Shown here piece after piece: positions 33,310 to 36,523 of a stretch of DNA of 36,523 nt (positions are counted from its first letter, which is position 1; each line of letters begins with the position of its first letter). Origin of the DNA: Labilithrix sp. (lineage in GTDB: Bacteria; Myxococcota_A; Polyangia; Polyangiales; Polyangiaceae); NCBI GenBank assembly GCA_019637105.1, contig JAHBWF010000074.1, forward strand, positions 1 to 36,523. The letters run 5' to 3'. The notes under the pieces were generated by a model. That model was given only the letters and a program-made list of their open reading frames with translations. It searched no databases and was not told the DNA's origin. The translations under genes were made by a program, and so were the position numbers.

Positions 33310-34674
33310 TCAGCGCGGCGCCTCGGGGTAGACGCACCGGAAGCCGTTCGTGGACATCTCCACGCCGGAGGCGCCCTTGCGCTCCGCCGAGCGGGTCCGC
33401 GCGAGTCCGGCGGTCCAGTCGGTGCCTTTGCGGACGAAGAGCGTCGCGCCGGCGACGTCGCAGACCGGGTCGAACGCGAGCCCGCTCGGGTAGCACTCGG
33501 CGACGGGCGTGAACGCGTCCGACGTCAGCTCGGAGAGGCTGCCGCCCATGTCGACGACGCCGTCACGCGAGACGTCTCCACCCCCGGGACACGCGTCCGG
33601 CCCGGCGACGTGCGAGCCCGCCGGCTCGACGAGGCTCCGCGTGCACTCGGCGGGGATGTCGAGCGAGGGGCTCCGCGACGCGCTCGTCGTACAGCACGCG
33701 GGAGCGACGTCGCCCCAGGGGAACGGCCTGCCGTCCCGCCCGCGCGCCGCGTGCTCCCACTCGGCCTCGGTGGGGAGCCGGCCGCCCGAGGCGGCGCAGA
33801 GCTCGCGCGCGAGCGCGATCGAGACGCAGTTCAGCGGGAGGTCGTCGGCGCTCGGATCGCTCGGTCCCTTGTAGGTGCAGAAGCGGAGCGCGAAGCGATC
33901 CGGATCGACCACGCTCGGAGGTCGCGCCGTCGGCGTCAGCCCTCCCGCGAGCATCGCGCGGAAGCGCCCGACGGTGAACTCGGTGCGGTCCATCCGGAAG
34001 GGGCCGACGACGACGGGCCGGAGCGGGAGCGGCGCCTCGCGCTGCGTCGGCGACGACGCGAGGGCGGTATCCCCGAGGACGTCGAAGCTGCCCGGGACGC
34101 AGGGCCGCGCCGGATCCTCCGGGCCCGCGCACGGCGTCGCGTTCGCGTGAGGCCACGTCCCCGCGCGAGACGGCGCGCCGTCGTCGGCGACGACGCCGAG
34201 CGACGGAGCGACGACGGGGAGCTCGCGCGAGACGCAGGTCGTCCCGGCCGCGAGATCGGCGACGCGGCCGAAGCAATCGCCGGTGAGCGTCACGCGGAGC
34301 CGCGCCACCCCGTCGCCGGGAGCGCGGACGTCGACGAGGCGATCGACGGTGACCTCGGGCCGCGACAGCCGGGCGCCGGTCAGGCGGAGCCGGAGGCGCG
34401 CGCCGCCGGTGACGCCGAGCGACAGCGGCCAGTCGCGCGCGTCCGCCAGGACGAAGACGCGGGACTCCGTCACGTCGCCGCCCCGCGAGAGGACGTCGAC
34501 CGTGAGGGTGTCGATCGCCGCGACGCCCACCTCGCCGAACGCGCCGGTCGGGGGGAGATCGGTGTCGATCGCCAGGCGCACCTGCGGGCGCACCGGCGCC
34601 TCTCCCGCGCAGGCGGGAGCGGCGACGCCGGCCCCGAGGAGGAGGACGAGCGTCGCGACGGCGCGATGGTAGAC
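33310..34674 (-). CDS. SUMF1/FGE-fold lipoprotein B, lacks catalytic cysteines; start unclear
   Basis: A paralogue of lipoprotein A. It has the lipoprotein signal VATLVLLLGAGVAAPAC, the shared APVRPQ segment, a beta-rich domain of about 150 residues, then the SUMF1 fold (GPFRMDRTEFTVGRFRAML, NCVSIALARELC, GRLPTEAEWEHAARGRDG, DMGGSLSELTSDAF, NGFRC). The position of RGGSxLCxxxYC reads RKGTDWTAGLARTRS, so both FGE cysteines are absent. No ATG, GTG or TTG lies in frame within about 180 nt upstream of the signal; the coordinate 34674 marks the likely N-terminus, not a seen start codon. An internal GTG would remove the signal. Convergent with the propeller gene, divergent from the next Cys-rich gene. 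Confidence 0.75.
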   Translation of the reverse strand, partial: VYHRAVATLVLLLGAGVAAPACAGEAPVRPQVRLAIDTDLPPTGAFGEVGVAAIDTLTVDVLSRGGDVTESRVFVLADARDWPLSLGVTGGARLRLRLTGARLSRPEVTVDRLVDVRAPGDGVARLRVTLTGDCFGRVADLAAGTTCVSRELPVVAPSLGVVADDGAPSRAGTWPHANATPCAGPEDPARPCVPGSFDVLGDTALASSPTQREAPLPLRPVVVGPFRMDRTEFTVGRFRAMLAGGLTPTARPPSVVDPDRFALRFCTYKGPSDPSADDLPLNCVSIALARELCAASGGRLPTEAEWEHAARGRDGRPFPWGDVAPACCTTSASRSPSLDIPAECTRSLVEPAGSHVAGPDACPGGGDVSRDGVVDMGGSLSELTSDAFTPVAECYPSGLAFDPVCDVAGATLFVRKGTDWTAGLARTRSAERKGASGVEMSTNGFRCVYPEAPR

Positions 34675-34683
34675 TCTCGCCCG

Positions 34684-35325
34684 ATGCGCTTCAGCTTCTT
34701 CGCCGCGGCCACGACCGCCCTCGCGGCGATCGTCATCGCCTGCGCGGCCACCGAGACCACGCCGCCGCCGACCGGCGAGCTCGACGCCGGCGAGCCCGAC
34801 GCCGGCGAGCCCGACGCGACGGACGCGACCGCGCAGCCCTACCCGATGAACCAGGTCTGCCCGCCGAGCGACCTGGCGAACGACGAGTGCGGCAAGTGCG
34901 CGCGGGAGCGCTGCTGCGACTCGCGCGAGGCCATCCTCGGCGACGACGCGGGCAGCGGGCTCGTCGGCTGCACCCAGGCTCCGGAGTGCAACGGCACAGA
35001 GGAGTGCCTCGTCGACTGCTTCGACCGGTTCCCGACGAAGGTGCGGGCGTACCTCGACCACTTCACGTGCCTCCGCGGTCACTGCGTCGAACCCTGCGCG
35101 CCCGACCGCGACAAGTGCGCCCGCTGCACCGACGAGAAGTGCAAAGACGAGACGCTCGCGTGCAACCTCTCGCGCGACTGCTTCATCCTCCAGACCTGCG
35201 GCGCCGCGTGCGACGGCTCAGAGCCGTGCATGGAGGCGTGCTTCGAGAAGTACCCGGAGGGGCTCGCGCTCACGAACGCGATGACCATCTGCGCGTTGAA
35301 CCGCTGCGACGCCGAGTGCAAGTGA
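34684..35325 (+). CDS. Cys-rich lipoprotein with two tandem ~70-residue units
   Basis: A 213-residue lipoprotein. MRFSFFAAATTALAAIVIAC gives a good signal with Cys20. The ATG at 34684 fits best; an ATG 18 nt earlier adds six residues. A short repeat linker (DAGEPDAGEP) is followed by two homologous Cys-rich halves. The first runs from CGKCARERCC to CLRGHCVEPC and the second from CARCTDEKC to CALNRCDAEC. Each half has about ten cysteines in a CxxCxxxxC...CxxxC pattern, likely disulfide-bonded. It starts within 10 bp of the divergent lipoprotein B and runs into the TPR/PEGA gene. Function unknown. Confidence 0.8.
   Translation: MRFSFFAAATTALAAIVIACAATETTPPPTGELDAGEPDAGEPDATDATAQPYPMNQVCPPSDLANDECGKCARERCCDSREAILGDDAGSGLVGCTQAPECNGTEECLVDCFDRFPTKVRAYLDHFTCLRGHCVEPCAPDRDKCARCTDEKCKDETLACNLSRDCFILQTCGAACDGSEPCMEACFEKYPEGLALTNAMTICALNRCDAECK
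34783..34812 (+). repeat. Two tandem copies of a 15-bp unit (DAGEP linker)
   Basis: GACGCCGGCGAGCCC is present twice, at 34783-34797 and 34798-34812, encoding DAGEP twice in the lipoprotein linker. It could vary in copy number by slippage. Confidence 0.8.
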
Positions 35326-35344
35326 GCACGGGGAGCGCGGTCGC

Positions 35345-36358
35345 TCATCGCCCCTCGACGACCCAGCCGGCCGTGCCGCCGTCGTACGGCGCGGGCGCGG
35401 GCGGCTCCCGCGTGACGGCGTAGGTCGCGACCGCCGCCCCCGCGAGGACGACCGCCGCCGCCGTCCAGAACCACCAGCGCTTCGTGAGCGGCACGCGCTC
35501 GACCGAGAGCTCGGCGCGCAGCGCGGTCTCGGCGCCGGGCGCGAGGGTCACGTCGTTGATGAACGTGGTGTAGCCCTCGCGCGAGACGACGACGCGATAG
35601 CTGCCGGGCGGACGGACGACGTCGACCGGCGCGAGGCCGACGTCGACCGCGTCGACGCGGACGAGCGCGTTCGGCCGAGACGCCGACACGTGGAGCGTCG
35701 CCGGCAGCCGCGCCAGCGCGAGCTCGAGGGTCGGGCCCGGGCCTCCGGCGAAGTCGCGCGTGACGACGACGTCGCGGTAGCCCGGACGCGAGACCGTGAT
35801 CACGTGGGTGCCGGGATCGAGCTCGAGGTCGAACGAATCGGACGGAGGCGGCCTCCCCATGCCGGGCGGCTCGAGGCCGGCCTCGAGGACGTAGCGTTGG
35901 CCCTCGCGTCGCTCGCGGAGCGGCCGCCCGTCGACCGCGAGGCCGGCGCTCGACGGCGAGAGCTTCACCGGGACCCGGGCGAGCAGCCGGCCGTACTCGG
36001 CGACGAAGCCCGCGGCCTCCTCGCGCAGGCTCGGCGCGAGCTCCGACGGGTCCGCCTCGGCGCGCGCGAGCGCCTCGCGGAAGCGCTCACGCGCGCGCGT
36101 CGCGCGGCCGAGCACGCGCTCGCACACGCCGACGTTGTACAGCGTCAACGCGTGCGGCCGCACGCGCAGCGACGCCTCGAACGCGCCGAGCGCCTCGCCC
36201 CACTGCATCGCGCGCGCGAGGTCGTTGCCGCGCGCGTACTCCGCGCGCGCCAGCGCCGTGGGATCCTCGTCGGGCTCGGCGGCGCCCGCGACGCGCGCCG
36301 ACGCCACGAGGGCCACGACGAGGAGAGAGAAGAAGAGGAGTCGCCGGAGCGCGCTCAT
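35345..36358 (-). CDS. TPR/PEGA-domain membrane protein coupled to upstream gene
   Basis: A 337-residue protein. Signal peptide at 1-26 (AGAAEPDED). TPR units at about 33-120 (ALARAEYARGNDLARAMQWGEAL, TLYNVGVCERVLGRATRA). PEGA-type beta domains at about 130-285 (LELDPGTHVITVSRPGYRDV, APVDVVRPPGSYRVVVSREGY). One transmembrane helix at 293-313, just before the C-terminal tail. The ATG at 36358 overlaps the upstream stop (ATGA). Same order and type as the kinase-TPR pair at 21.6-24.0 kb, suggesting a kinase partner. Its job is probably to sense or bind ligand in the periplasm for that partner. Confidence 0.85.
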   Translation of the reverse strand: MSALRRLLFFSLLVVALVASARVAGAAEPDEDPTALARAEYARGNDLARAMQWGEALGAFEASLRVRPHALTLYNVGVCERVLGRATRARERFREALARAEADPSELAPSLREEAAGFVAEYGRLLARVPVKLSPSSAGLAVDGRPLRERREGQRYVLEAGLEPPGMGRPPPSDSFDLELDPGTHVITVSRPGYRDVVVTRDFAGGPGPTLELALARLPATLHVSASRPNALVRVDAVDVGLAPVDVVRPPGSYRVVVSREGYTTFINDVTLAPGAETALRAELSVERVPLTKRWWFWTAAAVVLAGAAVATYAVTREPPAPAPYDGGTAGWVVEGR

Positions 36359-36523
36359 CGTCCGGGTGGGGCGAACGGGTTGTCGGTCACGAGACCGCTC
36401 GGACCGCGGCTGGGCCCGCTCGCGGGCGGGGCGGCGGAGGGCGCGCCCGACGCGACGGCGGGGAGACGCGGGGACGCGAGGGGCGTCGACGCCGGCCGAG
36501 CGACGGGGACGGCAGGGACGCCG
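36355..36523 (-). CDS. C-terminal tail of a gene that continues beyond the window (possible Ser/Thr kinase)
   Basis: Open to the right edge; TGA at 36357-36355 overlaps the TPR/PEGA start. The 55 visible residues are Pro/Ala/Ser/Gly-rich and end in DNPFAPPGR. By analogy with the kinase-TPR pair elsewhere in the window, whose kinase also ends in such a tail, a Ser/Thr kinase is plausible. No catalytic motif is visible, so the call is inference. Confidence 0.55.
   Translation of the reverse strand, partial: GVPAVPVARPASTPLASPRLPAVASGAPSAAPPASGPSRGPSGLVTDNPFAPPGR

Noticed and set aside
29578-34674. Formylglycine-generating (sulfatase-activating) activity for the SUMF1-fold proteins
   Set aside because: Both proteins lack the two active-site cysteines after RGG, and no sulfatase gene is seen in the window.

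Overview
The window comes from a very GC-rich member of the Myxococcota, most likely the Polyangiales/Polyangia side. The evidence is two C-terminal MYXO-CTERM-type sorting tails, a Hanks-type kinase with the HRDVSPQN catalytic loop common in myxobacteria, two FHA/sigma-54 activator hybrids, an orphan PAS-GAF histidine kinase, cysteine-rich repeat lipoproteins and SUMF1-fold lipoproteins. I saw no phage, insertion sequence, tRNA, rRNA or CRISPR array. Long open frames on the opposite strand are abundant and are artefacts of base composition.

Layout. 1-5.3 kb (minus): a tyrosine-repeat lipoprotein, an orphan histidine kinase and ligA (3' end cut by the window edge). 5.4-11.2 kb: an FHA/DUF4388 protein, a small lipoprotein, a diiron ferritin-fold oxygenase-like protein with a clear promoter and TetR-type operator, a zinc-ribbon protein, a NodB deacetylase lipoprotein, a PH-like protein and an HPF-cold-shock fusion. 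11.2-20.1 kb: a heavy-metal efflux locus. A minus-strand operon of membrane-fusion protein, CzcA-type RND pump, CzcC-type outer-membrane channel and an SBF-like transporter is chained by overlapping start/stop codons. A divergent OmpR-type regulator/kinase pair shares a promoter region with two identical dyads. 20.2-24.0 kb: an FHA-sigma54 activator divergent from a Ser/Thr kinase that is translationally coupled to a TPR membrane protein. 24.1-29.6 kb: a DUF1554-like lipoprotein, a secreted lipase, a choice-of-anchor type protein with a MYXO-CTERM tail and a second FHA-sigma54 activator. 29.6-36.5 kb: a surface-lipoprotein cluster with two SUMF1-fold lipoproteins lacking formylglycine-generating cysteines, two Cys-rich lipoproteins, a propeller-like lipoprotein, and a TPR/PEGA protein coupled to a gene that continues past the window edge.

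How it fits together. The 12-20 kb block reads as one self-regulated divalent-metal efflux unit whose last gene is an unexpected transporter. Elsewhere the theme is phospho-signalling (FHA, Ser/Thr kinase, sigma-54) beside exported lipoproteins. I see three sigma-54-like promoter candidates upstream of exported-protein genes. Two of them are abutted by perfect inverted repeats. A second dyad, GGTCAC-N4-GTGACC, occurs twice. These are pattern matches only. The least ordinary features are the SBF-like gene in a Czc operon, the duplicated regulator box, the pseudo-FGE/Cys-rich lipoprotein cluster (one member without a normal start codon) and the TetR-type operator lying across a sigma-70 promoter.
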